Counted from the stretch's first letter, positions 53,170 through 62,832 are shown. The stretch is 64,000 nucleotides of DNA from Prosthecomicrobium pneumaticum (GCF_014199915.1 NZ_JACHOO010000002.1:536756-600755); one strand, 5' to 3'. Numbers and translations: made by a program. The notes: generated by a model from the letters alone, not told the origin.

Positions 53170-54084
53170 ATGGCCCGCAAGATGACGATCGCCGTCGCGC
53201 AACAGGGTCCGATCGCGCGCGCCGACAGCCGCACCGCCGTCGTCAAGCGGCTCGTCGCCATGCTCGAGGAGGCGGCCGGCCGCGGCGCCACCTTCGTCTG
53301 CTTCCCCGAACTGGCGCTGACCACCTTCTTCCCCCGCTGGTACATCACCGACGAGGCGGAACTCGACGCCTTCTACGAGACCGAGATGCCGGGGCCTGAG
53401 ACGCGGCCGCTCTTCGAGAAGGCGAGCGAACTCGGCATCGGCTTCAATCTCGGCTATGCCGAACTGGTCTTCGAGAGCGGCGTGAAGCGGCGGTTCAACA
53501 CCTCGATCCTCGTCGACACGACGGGAACGATCATCGGCAAATACCGCAAGGTGCACCTGCCGGGGCACAAGGACTACGAGGATTACCGGCCGTTCCAGCA
53601 TCTCGAGAAGCGCTATTTCGAGCCCGGCGATCTCGGCTTTCCCGTCTATCGCGTCGACGGCGCGGCGATGGGCATGTTCATCTGCAACGACCGGCGCTGG
53701 CCGGAGACCTGGCGCGTCATGGGGCTGAAGGGGGCCGAGCTCATCTCCGGCGGCTACAACACGCCGACCCACAACCCGCCGGTGCCGCAGCACGATCACC
53801 TGACCTCCTTCCACCACCTCCTGTCGATGCAGGCCGGCGCCTACCAGAACGGTGCCTATGCCGCCGCCGCCGGCAAGGTCGGCGTCGAGGAGGGCTGCAT
53901 GCTGCTCGGCCATTCCTGCATCGTCGCGCCGACCGGCGAGATCGCGGCACTTTCGACCACGCTCGAGGACGAGGTGATTTCCGCGCCGATCGATCTCGAC
54001 CGCTGCCGCGAACTGCGCGAGCATATGTTCAATTTCAAACTCCACCGTCAGCCGCAGCATTACGGCCTGATCGCGGAGCTCTGA
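53170..54084 (+). CDS. N-carbamoyl-D-amino-acid hydrolase (D-carbamoylase, 304 aa)
   Basis: A nitrilase-superfamily enzyme that turns N-carbamoyl-D-amino acids into D-amino acids, CO2 and ammonia. From memory it matches the Agrobacterium D-carbamoylase nearly throughout and has the same length. The catalytic triad is visible: Glu47 in CFPELALTTFFPRW, Lys127 in GKYRKVHLPGHK and Cys172 in GMFICNDRRWPE. It ends HRQPQHYGLIAEL as in the reference. It is in the operon between LivF and D-amino-acid dehydrogenase, so import, hydrolysis and oxidation are encoded in order. Confidence 0.96.
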   Translation: MARKMTIAVAQQGPIARADSRTAVVKRLVAMLEEAAGRGATFVCFPELALTTFFPRWYITDEAELDAFYETEMPGPETRPLFEKASELGIGFNLGYAELVFESGVKRRFNTSILVDTTGTIIGKYRKVHLPGHKDYEDYRPFQHLEKRYFEPGDLGFPVYRVDGAAMGMFICNDRRWPETWRVMGLKGAELISGGYNTPTHNPPVPQHDHLTSFHHLLSMQAGAYQNGAYAAAAGKVGVEEGCMLLGHSCIVAPTGEIAALSTTLEDEVISAPIDLDRCRELREHMFNFKLHRQPQHYGLIAEL

Positions 54085-54105
54085 TCGATTCGGGAGTTAT
54101 CGACC

Positions 54106-55356
54106 GTGCATGTCGTCGTGCTCGGCGCCGGTGTCGTAGGCGTCGCAACCGCCTGGTATCTCGCCCGCGACGGGCACCGCGTCACGGTGGTCGAGCGCGA
54201 GAGCGCGGCGGCGCTCGGCACGAGCTATGGCAATGCCGGCCAGATCTCGCCGGCGCTCTCCTCGCCCTGGGCCTTTCCGGGTCTCGTCGGCAAGGCGATG
54301 AGCTGGGCCTTCGCGCAATATCCCCCGCTCGTGCTCGGCCGGGCGCCCGATGCCGCCATGCTGCGCTTCCTGTGGCGGATGTGGCGGGCGTCGAGCCCGG
54401 ACGATTATGTCCGCTCGAAGCGCGAGATGGTGAAGCTCGCCGAATACAGCCGCGACTGCTTCAAGGCGCTGCGGGCCGAGATCGCGATCGACTATGCAGG
54501 CCGGCAGCGCGGCCTCCTCGTCGCCTTCCGCGAGACGGCGCAGGTCGATGGCTATGCGAAGGATCTCGCCGTGCTCGACGAGCTCGGCGTGCCCTATCGC
54601 AAGATCGGACGCGACGAATTGCAGGCGCTCGAACCCAATCTCTCGCCCGAATCGGGCATCATCGCCGGCGCGCATCTGATCACCGACGAGACCGGCGACT
54701 GCCACCGCTTCACGCAGGCGCTGGCGAAGGAGTGTGCGGCCCGCGGCGTCCGCTTCGTGCACGGCGCGACGGCGACGCGGCTCGTCGCCGAGGCCGGCCG
54801 GATCAAGGCGGTCGAGACGACGGTCGAAACCTTCGAGCCGGACGCCGTCGTCGTGGCGCTCGGCGTCTGGTCGAACGCACTGCTCGCGCCGCTCGGCATC
54901 GACCTGCCGATCTATCCGGTGAAGGGCTATTCCCTGACGGTGAAGGCGGAGTCCGACGCGGTCGGGCCGATGGCGACGGTGGGCGACGAGACGACCAAGG
55001 TCGGCGTCACCAATCTCGGTGACCGCATCCGGGTCGGCGGCACGGCGGAGCTCGCCGGCTTCGACCTGTCGCGGCGCGAGGCTCGCTATGCCGGCCTCAT
55101 CCACACGCTGAAGAGCCTGTTCCCCAAGGTGCCGGAGGCCGCGATCGCCTCCGCCGAGCGCTGGTCGGGGCTGCGCCCGGTGACGCCGGACGGCCCGCCG
55201 GAGATCGGCCGGCTCGCCTATGCCAATCTCTATCTGAACAGCGGGCACGGCACGCTCGGCTGGACCATGTCGATGGGATCCGGCCGGGTTCTTGCAGACC
55301 TGATCGGCGGCGCCCGGCCGGCGGTCGACCTCGCCCGCTTCGCTCCGGCCGCCTGA
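54106..55356 (+). CDS. dadA: D-amino-acid dehydrogenase, DadA-like (416 aa)
   Basis: An FAD-dependent membrane-associated oxidoreductase of the DAO family that oxidises D-amino acids to 2-oxoacids and feeds electrons to the respiratory chain. The N-terminal dinucleotide motif is VVVLGAGVVGVATAWYLA, followed by VVERE and GTSYGNAGQISP, the DadA signature. The C-terminal SGLRPVTPDGPPEIGRL and LNSGHGTLGWTMSMGSGR close the FAD site. The start is GTG 54106 with GGGAG 11 bases upstream. It directly follows D-carbamoylase, which would supply its substrate. Confidence 0.93.
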   Translation: MHVVVLGAGVVGVATAWYLARDGHRVTVVERESAAALGTSYGNAGQISPALSSPWAFPGLVGKAMSWAFAQYPPLVLGRAPDAAMLRFLWRMWRASSPDDYVRSKREMVKLAEYSRDCFKALRAEIAIDYAGRQRGLLVAFRETAQVDGYAKDLAVLDELGVPYRKIGRDELQALEPNLSPESGIIAGAHLITDETGDCHRFTQALAKECAARGVRFVHGATATRLVAEAGRIKAVETTVETFEPDAVVVALGVWSNALLAPLGIDLPIYPVKGYSLTVKAESDAVGPMATVGDETTKVGVTNLGDRIRVGGTAELAGFDLSRREARYAGLIHTLKSLFPKVPEAAIASAERWSGLRPVTPDGPPEIGRLAYANLYLNSGHGTLGWTMSMGSGRVLADLIGGARPAVDLARFAPAA

Positions 55357-55366
55357 GGAGGACGCC

Positions 55367-56104
55367 ATGAAGATCAAGGTCATCAACCCGAACACGACGC
55401 TTTCGATGACGGCCAAGATCGGCGAGGCGGCGCGCGCCGTCGCGGCGGTGGGCACGGAGATCGTCGCCGTCTCGCCGCAGATGGGGCCGGTCTCGATCGA
55501 GGGCTTCTATGACGACGCCTTCGCCGCGATCGGCGTGATCGACGAGGTGCGGAAGGGCGAGGCGGAAGGGTTCGACGGCTATGTCATCGCCTGCTTCGGC
55601 GATCCCGGGTTGCACGCCGCCCGCGAACTGGCGAAGGGCCCGGTGGTCGGCATCGCCGAGGCGGCGATGCACGCCGCGAGCCTGATCGGCACCGGCTTCT
55701 CGGTCGTCTCGACGCTCGACCGTTCGCGCGCCCATCTCGAACATCTCGTCCACGCCTATGGCATGACGCATCGCTGCCGCTCGATCCGCACCACCGATAT
55801 GGCGGTGCTCGACCTCGAGGAAGAGGGCTCGAACGCCCGCGCCGTCGTCGTCGAGGAGTGCCGCAAGGCGATCGAGGAGGACAAGGCCGACTGCGTGCTG
55901 CTCGGCTGCGGGGGCATGTCCGACCTGATGGCGCATGTCTCGCGCGAGATCGGCGCGCCGGCGATCGACGGCGTCTCGGCCGGCGTCAAGCTCGTCGAGG
56001 GGCTGGTGGCGCTCGGCCTCGGCACGGCGAAGCGCGGCGGCTATGCCCGGCCGCTCCCCAAGACCTATACCGGGAACTTCGCCGGCTACGGTCCGACGGC
56101 ATAA
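55367..56104 (+). CDS. hyuE: Hydantoin racemase (Asp/Glu racemase superfamily, 245 aa)
   Basis: Racemises 5-substituted hydantoins by a two-cysteine mechanism, letting a D-specific pathway use both enantiomers. The start MKIKVINPNTTLSMTAKI, Cys76 in IACFGDPG and Cys181 in LLGCGGMSD match the positions of the two catalytic cysteines known in the Sinorhizobium/Agrobacterium enzymes. ATG 55367 follows GAGGAGG. It sits between dadA and the N-methylhydantoinase genes. Confidence 0.93.
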   Translation: MKIKVINPNTTLSMTAKIGEAARAVAAVGTEIVAVSPQMGPVSIEGFYDDAFAAIGVIDEVRKGEAEGFDGYVIACFGDPGLHAARELAKGPVVGIAEAAMHAASLIGTGFSVVSTLDRSRAHLEHLVHAYGMTHRCRSIRTTDMAVLDLEEEGSNARAVVVEECRKAIEEDKADCVLLGCGGMSDLMAHVSREIGAPAIDGVSAGVKLVEGLVALGLGTAKRGGYARPLPKTYTGNFAGYGPTA

Positions 56105-56117
56105 GGAAAGATCGCGG

Positions 56118-58196
56118 ATGAAAACGATCGGCGTCGATGTCGGTGGCACGTTCACCGACCTCGTCTATTGCGACCTTTCGACCGGCGCGGTCGAGATCCA
56201 CAAGGTCTCGACCACACCCGACGATCCGTCCCGCGGCGTGCTCACCGGGATCACGGAGCTTTGCGACATCGTCGGCGTGACGCCGGCGGAGATCGACACC
56301 GTGTTCCACGGCACGACGATCGCCACCAATGCCGTGCTCGAACACAAGGGCGCGACGACCGGGATGATCACCAATGAGGGCTTCCGCGACATCGTCCATA
56401 TCGGCCGGCACCAGCGCGTCCTGCATTATTCGATCCGGCAGGAACTGCCCTGGCAGGACCGGCCGCTCGTCAAGCGGCGGCACCGCAAGACGGTGGCCGG
56501 CCGCCTCGTGCCGCCGACCGGCGCCGAGCTCGAACCGCTCGACGAGGCGGGCGTGCGCGATGCGGCGCTGGAGCTGAAGGCGGCCGGCGTCGAGGCGGTC
56601 GCGGTCTGCTTCCTGTTCTCCTATCTCAACCCGGCGCACGAGAAGCGGGCGGCCGAGATCGTCGCCGACGTGATGCCCGACGCCTTCGTCACCACCTCCT
56701 CCTTCGTCTCGCCGCAGTTCCGCGAATTCGAGCGCTTCACGACGGCCGGCCTCGCTGCCTTCGTCGGCCCGAAGGTGCGGCGCTATATCGCCCATCTCGA
56801 AGAGGCGCTCGCCTATGTCGGGGTGCGCGGCGAACTGCGCATCATGGCGTCGAGCGGCGGCGTCGCCACCGCGGCGATGGTCGCCGAGAAGCCGACGCTC
56901 ACCCTCCTCTCGGGCCTCGCCGCCGGCGTGCTCGGCGGCGCCTTCGTCGGCGCCATCGCCGACCGCAGGAAGCTGATCACTTTCGACATCGGCGGCACCA
57001 GCGCCGATATCGGCATCATCGTCGACGGCCGTTTCGCGGAGACGGATTCGCGCTCCACCTCGATCGCCGGCTTCCCGCTGCTCGCGCCGATGATCGACAT
57101 CCACACGATCGGGGCCGGCGGCGGTTCGATCGCCCATCTCGACCGCGGCGGCGCCTTCCGCGTCGGGCCGCGCTCGGCCGGCGCGGTGCCCGGCCCCGCC
57201 GCCTACGGGCGCGGCGGCGAGGAACCGACCGTCACCGACGCCAATCTGGTGCTCGGCCGGCTCGACGAGGACGATTTCCTCGGTGGCGGCATGGCGCTCG
57301 ACGGCTCGGCCGCGCGCCGCGTCGTCGGCCGGCTCGCCGAGACGCTCGGCCTGTCGCTCGAGGAGACGGCGGAGGGCATCCTCACCGTCATCAACAACAA
57401 CATGGCGAATGCCATCCGCTCGCGCACCGTGCAGAAGGGCATCGACCCGCGCGATTTCGCGCTCGTCGCCTTCGGCGGCGCGGGGCCCCTGCACGGCGCG
57501 GAGGTCGCCGCGATCCTCGGCATCCGCGAAGTGCTGGTGCCGCCCTTCCCCGGCATCACATCGGCGATGGGCCTGCTCACCACCGATCTCAAATACGATG
57601 CGGTGCGGACCCAGTTCCAGGTCTCGGGCGGCATCGATCTCGCTCGCCTCAACGCCGATCTCGCCGAGATGGAGGCGGGGCTCGACGAGCGCCTCGCCGC
57701 CGACCATGTGCCGGCGGAGAAGCGCGGTTTCCAGCGGACCGGAGACCTGCGCTATGTCGGCCAGGGTTATGAGCTGAAGGTGCCGATCCCCGCCGGCCCG
57801 CTCGACGAGGCGGCGCTCGATACGGTCTGGGAGGCCTTCCATGCCGCCCATGCCGCCGAATACGGCCACGCCTTCCGGCAGAGCCCGATCGAGATCGTCA
57901 ATGTGCGGGTGAGTGGAATCGGCGTCATGCCGAAACTGAAGCCGCTCACCGCGCCCGAGGGCGGTTCGCTCGAGGCGGCGACGATCCGCACCGGGCCGTG
58001 CGTCTTCCGCGTCGATGGCGTGCTCGAGCGCTTCGAGACGACCTTCTACCGCCGCACCCTGCTGCCGGTCGGCGAGGCCTTCGCCGGCCCGGCGATCGTG
58101 CTGCAGCGCGACAGCACCACCGTGGTGCCGCCGCGCTCGATCGCCCGCGTCGACGCGGCGGGCAACATCCTGATCACGCTGGAGGCCTCCCGATGA
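56118..58196 (+). CDS. hyuA: N-methylhydantoinase A / HyuA-like subunit (692 aa)
   Basis: The large ATP-using subunit of the hydantoinase A / 5-oxoprolinase / acetone carboxylase family. It opens with IGVDVGGTFTDLVYCD (actin-like ATPase phosphate loop), then VFHGTTIATNAVLEHKGA, a second ATPase motif ITFDIGGTSADIGII, GAGGGSIAHLD and VAFGGAGPLHGAEVA. Known members cleave N-methylhydantoin or 5-oxoproline with ATP. I chose ATG 56118 by family start; the longer frame from 55935 overlaps the racemase. It is coupled to hyuB by an ATGA overlap. Confidence 0.93.
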   Translation: MKTIGVDVGGTFTDLVYCDLSTGAVEIHKVSTTPDDPSRGVLTGITELCDIVGVTPAEIDTVFHGTTIATNAVLEHKGATTGMITNEGFRDIVHIGRHQRVLHYSIRQELPWQDRPLVKRRHRKTVAGRLVPPTGAELEPLDEAGVRDAALELKAAGVEAVAVCFLFSYLNPAHEKRAAEIVADVMPDAFVTTSSFVSPQFREFERFTTAGLAAFVGPKVRRYIAHLEEALAYVGVRGELRIMASSGGVATAAMVAEKPTLTLLSGLAAGVLGGAFVGAIADRRKLITFDIGGTSADIGIIVDGRFAETDSRSTSIAGFPLLAPMIDIHTIGAGGGSIAHLDRGGAFRVGPRSAGAVPGPAAYGRGGEEPTVTDANLVLGRLDEDDFLGGGMALDGSAARRVVGRLAETLGLSLEETAEGILTVINNNMANAIRSRTVQKGIDPRDFALVAFGGAGPLHGAEVAAILGIREVLVPPFPGITSAMGLLTTDLKYDAVRTQFQVSGGIDLARLNADLAEMEAGLDERLAADHVPAEKRGFQRTGDLRYVGQGYELKVPIPAGPLDEAALDTVWEAFHAAHAAEYGHAFRQSPIEIVNVRVSGIGVMPKLKPLTAPEGGSLEAATIRTGPCVFRVDGVLERFETTFYRRTLLPVGEAFAGPAIVLQRDSTTVVPPRSIARVDAAGNILITLEASR

Positions 58197-59974
58197 GCGC
58201 GCTCGAAGCCGCGGCCGAATCCCGGATCGACCCGATCACCGCCGCCGTCATCCAGGGCGCGCTCGAGAATGTCGCGATCGAGATGGGCTACAAGCTGATG
58301 CGGATGAGCTATTCGAGCATCATTCGCGAATCGGAGGATTTCGGCGCCGCACTGACCGATCCGGAGGGCAACCAGCTCTGCGAGTGCAAGCTGTCGACGC
58401 CGCTGCAGTCCGGCCCGATCCCCGGCTATATCCGCGGCATCCGGAAGATCCTCGCCGCCCGCGGCGAGAAGATCCGGCCGGGCGACGTCATCATGCACAA
58501 CGACGCCTATGCCGGCGCCTCGCACGGGCCGGACGTCGCCTTCATCGTGCCGGTCTTCATCGGCCAGACGCTCGCCGCCTTCTCGGCGACGACGGCCCAC
58601 CATCTCGACATCGGCGCGGCGACGCCGGGCAGCGCCGGCATCGTCGAAGCGGTCGACGCCTATGCGGAAGGCCTGCAGTTCAAGGCGCTGAAGATCATCG
58701 ACGAGGGCCAGTGGAACCGGCCGCTCTGGCAGATGGTGCGCGACAACATCCGGGCGTCCGATCTCGTCGTCGGCGACATGGAAGCGCAGATCAAGGCGGC
58801 CGAGATCGGCGCCGAGCGGTTCCGCGGTCTCGTCGACCAGTTCGGGCTCGAGGCGATCGCCGCCGCTTCCGCCGCGCAGATGGATTATTCCGAGCGGCTG
58901 ATGCGCGACGCGATCCGGGGGCTCCCCGATGGCGTCTATGCCGCCGAGACGATCTATGACGGCTATCTCGACGATCCGAGCCCGAGCCGCAAGAACCTGC
59001 CGATCAAGGTCGCGGTGACGGTCGAGGGCGACGAGATCACCGTCGACCTGACCGGCACCGCGCCTCAGGTGCCCGACCGGCCGATCAACATGCCCTTTGT
59101 CGGCACGGTCGATTGCGCGATCTGGCTGACGCTGCGCTCGATCCTGCTCGACTCGGCGATCTATGGCGAGATCCCGCAGAATGCCGGGCTCACCCGGCCG
59201 ATCCGGATCGTCGCGCCGCTCGGCTGCCTCGCCAATCCGATCTTCCCGGCGCCGACCATCGCCCGCTTCACGCCCGGCAATGCGATCGCCGACACGCTGA
59301 TGCACGCGCTCGCCGCGGCCGTGCCGAAGCAGGTCTCGGCCGGTATCGGCAATCTGCGCGTCGTCTCCTTCTCGGGCCTGAAGGACGGCCGGCACTGGGT
59401 GCACATGGAGATCCTCGAAGGCAGCTATGGCGGCCGCTTCGGCATGGACGGCATGGACGCCGTCGATACGCTCTACGCCAACACCCGCAACAACCCGATC
59501 GAGGACATCGAATCGCACCTGCCGATCCGGGTCGAGGACTATGAACTCCGCCCCGAACCGCCCGCGGCCGGCGCCTGGCGCGGCGGCATGGGGTCGGTGC
59601 GCTCCTTCACGCTGCTCTCCGATGGCGCCTTCTCGATCGAGGGCGACGGCCATGGCACTGCCCCGTGGGGCTTTGCCGGCGGGGCGCCCGGCAAGCCCGG
59701 CACGCTGACGCTGCGGCGCGCCGACGGCAGCGAGAAACCGCTGCCTTCGAAGGTCGCCTATCACGAGGCGCGCACCGGCGACCGCATCGTGACGCTCGGC
59801 CCCAATGGCGGCGGCTATGGCGATCCGATGAAGCGCGATCCGCAGGCCGTGCTCGACGACGTGCTCGACGGGCTGATCGACGCGGCGACGGCGCTCACCG
59901 TCTATGGCGTCGCCATCGAGGACGGCCGGGTCGACGCGATGCGCACGGCGCGCCTGCGCGCCGAAGCGGCCTGA
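58193..59974 (+). CDS. hyuB: N-methylhydantoinase B / HyuB-like subunit (593 aa)
   Basis: Partner subunit that, with HyuA, forms the ATP-dependent ring-opening enzyme. Family markers: DPITAAVIQGALENVAIEMGYKLMRMSYSSIIRESEDFGAAL, PGDVIMHNDAYAGASHGPDV, an HHLDIGA metal-type motif, and the C-terminal EGDGHGTAPWGFAGGAPGKPG and LGPNGGGYGDP. The length (593) is normal. ATG 58193 overlaps the hyuA stop. Whether the substrate is N-methylhydantoin, 5-oxoproline or another cyclic ureide is undecided. Confidence 0.93.
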   Translation: MSALEAAAESRIDPITAAVIQGALENVAIEMGYKLMRMSYSSIIRESEDFGAALTDPEGNQLCECKLSTPLQSGPIPGYIRGIRKILAARGEKIRPGDVIMHNDAYAGASHGPDVAFIVPVFIGQTLAAFSATTAHHLDIGAATPGSAGIVEAVDAYAEGLQFKALKIIDEGQWNRPLWQMVRDNIRASDLVVGDMEAQIKAAEIGAERFRGLVDQFGLEAIAAASAAQMDYSERLMRDAIRGLPDGVYAAETIYDGYLDDPSPSRKNLPIKVAVTVEGDEITVDLTGTAPQVPDRPINMPFVGTVDCAIWLTLRSILLDSAIYGEIPQNAGLTRPIRIVAPLGCLANPIFPAPTIARFTPGNAIADTLMHALAAAVPKQVSAGIGNLRVVSFSGLKDGRHWVHMEILEGSYGGRFGMDGMDAVDTLYANTRNNPIEDIESHLPIRVEDYELRPEPPAAGAWRGGMGSVRSFTLLSDGAFSIEGDGHGTAPWGFAGGAPGKPGTLTLRRADGSEKPLPSKVAYHEARTGDRIVTLGPNGGGYGDPMKRDPQAVLDDVLDGLIDAATALTVYGVAIEDGRVDAMRTARLRAEAA

Positions 59975-59991
59975 ACGGAGGAGATCGAGCC

Positions 59992-60981
59992 ATGCGCGCG
60001 ATGCTGCTGCAGAAGCCGGGCGGCGAGGGCGAGGCCCTGTCGCTCGTCGACATCGCCCGGCCGGAACCGGGTCCGGGCGACGTGCTCGTCGAGGTCGCCT
60101 ATTGCGGCTGCAATTTCGCCGACACGATGATGCGCAAGGGCACCTATCCGCACCCGAAGGGCTATCCGATCGTCGCCGGGCTCGAGATCGCCGGCCGTGT
60201 GGTGGCGCTCGGCCCCGACGTCACGACGCTCGCGATCGGCGACCGGGTCGCCGCCTTCTCGGAAGAAGCCGGCGGCTTCGCCGATTTCTGCACCGTCCCG
60301 GCCGAGCGCTGCGTCGTGCTGCCCGAGGCGATCGGCTTCGACACCGGCGCCGCCTTCCTCGTCCAGGGGCTCACCGCCTGGCACATGCTCCACACGGTCT
60401 CGACGACGAAGCCCGGCGACACGCTGCTCGTCCACGCGATCGGCGGCGGGGTCGGGCTCTATCTGACGCAGCTCGGCGTGCTCGCCGGCGCGCGGGTGAT
60501 CGGGACGATCGGCACCGCCGGCAAGGAGAAGCGGCCGCTCGATTATGGCGCGGCGCTCGTCGTCAACCGCGCCGAGCGGGACTTCGTCGCGGCGATCGAA
60601 GAGTTTGCCGGCAAGGACGGCATCGACAAGATCGTCGACTCGACCGGCGCCACCATTCTCGACCAGAGCTTCGCGCTCATCCGCAAGCTGGGGCACATCG
60701 TCAGCTATGGCGAGGCGGAGGGAAAGCCCTTCCCCAATCTGTGGGAGAGGCTGGTGCGCAAGTCGCTCACCTTCACCCGCTTCCATCTCGGCCATTCGAA
60801 CTTCCAGTCGCCCGAATGGCGGGCGGGTGCCGCCTTCGTCACCGGCGCGATCGCCGACGGGTCGCTCGCCGTGCCGATCGAGGCGGTGTTCCCCTTCGCC
60901 GAGGTGGGCGCGATGTACGACCGGCTCGAATCCCGCACCGTTTCGGGCAAGCTGCTGCTCGCCGTCCAGCCGGGGCTGTGA
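59992..60981 (+). CDS. Quinone oxidoreductase / MDR-family alcohol dehydrogenase-like (329 aa)
   Basis: A medium-chain reductase of the NADPH:quinone reductase subgroup without structural-zinc cysteines. It has a GroES-like N-domain (GPGDVLVEVAYCGCNFADTMMRKGTYPHPKGYPIVAGLEIAGRV) and a Rossmann domain with the glycine motif HAIGGGVGLYLTQL. The C-terminal VSGKLLLAV is typical. ATG 59992 follows GGAGGAG by 8 bases. Last gene of the hydantoin operon, 17 bp after hyuB; its role there is unknown. Confidence 0.9.
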   Translation: MRAMLLQKPGGEGEALSLVDIARPEPGPGDVLVEVAYCGCNFADTMMRKGTYPHPKGYPIVAGLEIAGRVVALGPDVTTLAIGDRVAAFSEEAGGFADFCTVPAERCVVLPEAIGFDTGAAFLVQGLTAWHMLHTVSTTKPGDTLLVHAIGGGVGLYLTQLGVLAGARVIGTIGTAGKEKRPLDYGAALVVNRAERDFVAAIEEFAGKDGIDKIVDSTGATILDQSFALIRKLGHIVSYGEAEGKPFPNLWERLVRKSLTFTRFHLGHSNFQSPEWRAGAAFVTGAIADGSLAVPIEAVFPFAEVGAMYDRLESRTVSGKLLLAVQPGL

Positions 60982-61002
60982 CGCCACCAAACGGCCGCGG
61001 GA

Positions 61003-62025
61003 TCAGACCGGCCGGACCGCCTTGATCAGGGCATAGGCGAGCCGGTCACGGCCGGAAGCCAGAAGCGCCCTCGCCAGCGGCGCGACCGCATTGAAGCGGC
61101 GGCGCCGGTGCCGGCGCAGATGCGGCCCGATCCGCATCATATCCGCGAAGGCACGCCGCGCGATCTCGGGCCGGCCCTGCCGCGCGGCATCGCGCAACTC
61201 TTGGAAGGCGATGCGAAAGAACCGCGGCGCAATGAGCTCGGAGACCCACCTCTCCCCGACGACCGGATCGTCCGGAAAGGTCGCCCGGAGCTTCTCCCAG
61301 TAGATCATCCGGGAGCGCGCCATCACCGGGCTGTGCGTCGTCGAGGAGGCGTGCACGCGCCATCGCGTCACCGCCCGGTCGACGAAGACCATTTCGTGGC
61401 CCGCGCAGAACAGGCGGAGGAAGAGATCGTCGTCTTCATAGCCGATCAGCCGCTCGTCGAAGCCGCCGAGCGCGCGGAACACAGCGACCGAAACCAGCGA
61501 TGCCGCCGGAACGATGTAGAGGTCGTCCCGCAGGAGCGCCGCGAGGGAGGTCTTCGGATGCCGCTGCGGCAAGGCGTCGAGCATCGCTCTCATCACCATC
61601 CGCCCCGAGCGGTCGATACGGTCGAGATTGCCATAGGCGAGACCGAGGCCGCGCGGTCCGGCGGTTTCGAAGGGCTCCCTCAGGATGGCGAGATGGTCCG
61701 GGTACCAGACGTCGTCCTGATCGAGAAAGGCGACGTGGCTGCTCGATGCGAGGGCCACACCGAGATTTCGGGCCGATGACTGGCCGCCATTCGGCTTTTC
61801 GGCGAAGCGGATCGGCGCGCGAGGATGCTCCGCGGCGACGGCGCGCGCGACGCCGAGGCCGTCATCGGTCGAGCCGTCGTCGACGACGATGATCTCATCG
61901 GCCGGCACGGTCTGCCGGATGACGCTCTCGAGCGCCTCGCGGATGAAGGGCGCTCCATTGTAGAGCGGGATGACCGCCGCGACCGTGACAGAGCCCACCC
62001 GCGCGCCCTCAGCATCGGAATGCAT
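61003..62025 (-). CDS. Family 2 glycosyltransferase (340 aa)
   Basis: A GT-A-fold transferase, likely working at the inner face of the membrane on a polysaccharide or lipid acceptor. It has the opening VAAVIPLYNGAPFIREALESVIRQT, the nucleotide-binding VVDDGSTDD, PNGGQSSARNLGV, the DXD-type metal motif FLDQDDVWYPDHL and the later LIGYEDDDLFLRL (catalytic Asp/Glu region). No membrane span is evident. It follows the phosphoesterase gene by 9 bp. Its ATG at 62025 lies close to a short AT-rich TTAGG segment. Confidence 0.92.
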   Translation of the reverse strand: MHSDAEGARVGSVTVAAVIPLYNGAPFIREALESVIRQTVPADEIIVVDDGSTDDGLGVARAVAAEHPRAPIRFAEKPNGGQSSARNLGVALASSSHVAFLDQDDVWYPDHLAILREPFETAGPRGLGLAYGNLDRIDRSGRMVMRAMLDALPQRHPKTSLAALLRDDLYIVPAASLVSVAVFRALGGFDERLIGYEDDDLFLRLFCAGHEMVFVDRAVTRWRVHASSTTHSPVMARSRMIYWEKLRATFPDDPVVGERWVSELIAPRFFRIAFQELRDAARQGRPEIARRAFADMMRIGPHLRRHRRRRFNAVAPLARALLASGRDRLAYALIKAVRPV

Positions 62026-62034
62026 TCCTGATTG

Positions 62035-62832
62035 TTAGGCGGGTAGCGGGTCCCGGGCAACAGCGGTCGCGTCGAGCCGCACCGGAAAGTCGTGGAAGTG
62101 TACCACCACACCCGCGGCATCGATCAGGATCACCGCATAGGCCGGCGGCTCCTCGATCGTCGCACCCTGCCCGGTGGTGAAATCGAAGCTCGACTGATGG
62201 TTGGTACCGCGCAGCGCCGAGAAGGTCAGCCCCTGCCAGCTGCCGGTCACGGGGCGGTGGACATGACCGGCGAAAACGTGGCGGACGTCGCCGTGGCGGC
62301 GGCAGGCGGCGAGGAACGCCTGATCGTCGAGGAGCCGGACGGCGTCGAGCACCGGCATGTGCAGCCGGAAGGGCGGGTGGTGCAGGAAGATGTAGACCGG
62401 CCGGCCGGCGGCCTCCGCGAGGCGCGCGTCGAGCCAGGCGAGCCGGTCATCGCAGAGCCGGCCGGGCACGGCCCCCTGATCGAGCGTGTCGAGAAGGATC
62501 AGCCTTCCCTCCCCGGTGTCGACAACGGTCTGGACGAAGCCGTGCTCCACCGGCACTTCCGGGAAGACGGCTCGAAAGGCCGCGCGGTCGTCGTGATTGC
62601 CGAGCATCAGTCGGACGGGAACCGGAAACCGCGCCAGCCGGTCGCGCAGCGCTTCATAGGCGGCCGGCGCGCCCGCATCGGCGAGATCGCCCGAGAACAC
62701 GACGAGCGCGGCGTCGCCGTGATGGGCGGCGATATCGGCGAGCGCCGCATCGAGCCGGCCGAGCGGATCGAGCCCGTGCAGGCGTTCGCCGGGCGCGACG
62801 AGATGGAGGTCGGTGACCTGGATGATCTTCAT
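62035..62832 (-). CDS. Calcineurin-like metallophosphoesterase, CpdA-type (265 aa)
   Basis: A binuclear metallophosphoesterase with the full motif set: TDLHL, VVFSGDLADAG, MLGNHDDRAAF, FLHHPPF and FAGHVHRP. The layout resembles 3',5'-cyclic-nucleotide phosphodiesterase CpdA and Icc. The operon context with an inositol-phosphatase-like enzyme could equally mean a sugar-phosphate or glycerophosphodiester substrate. ATG 62832. Confidence 0.9.
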   Translation of the reverse strand: MKIIQVTDLHLVAPGERLHGLDPLGRLDAALADIAAHHGDAALVVFSGDLADAGAPAAYEALRDRLARFPVPVRLMLGNHDDRAAFRAVFPEVPVEHGFVQTVVDTGEGRLILLDTLDQGAVPGRLCDDRLAWLDARLAEAAGRPVYIFLHHPPFRLHMPVLDAVRLLDDQAFLAACRRHGDVRHVFAGHVHRPVTGSWQGLTFSALRGTNHQSSFDFTTGQGATIEEPPAYAVILIDAAGVVVHFHDFPVRLDATAVARDPLPA

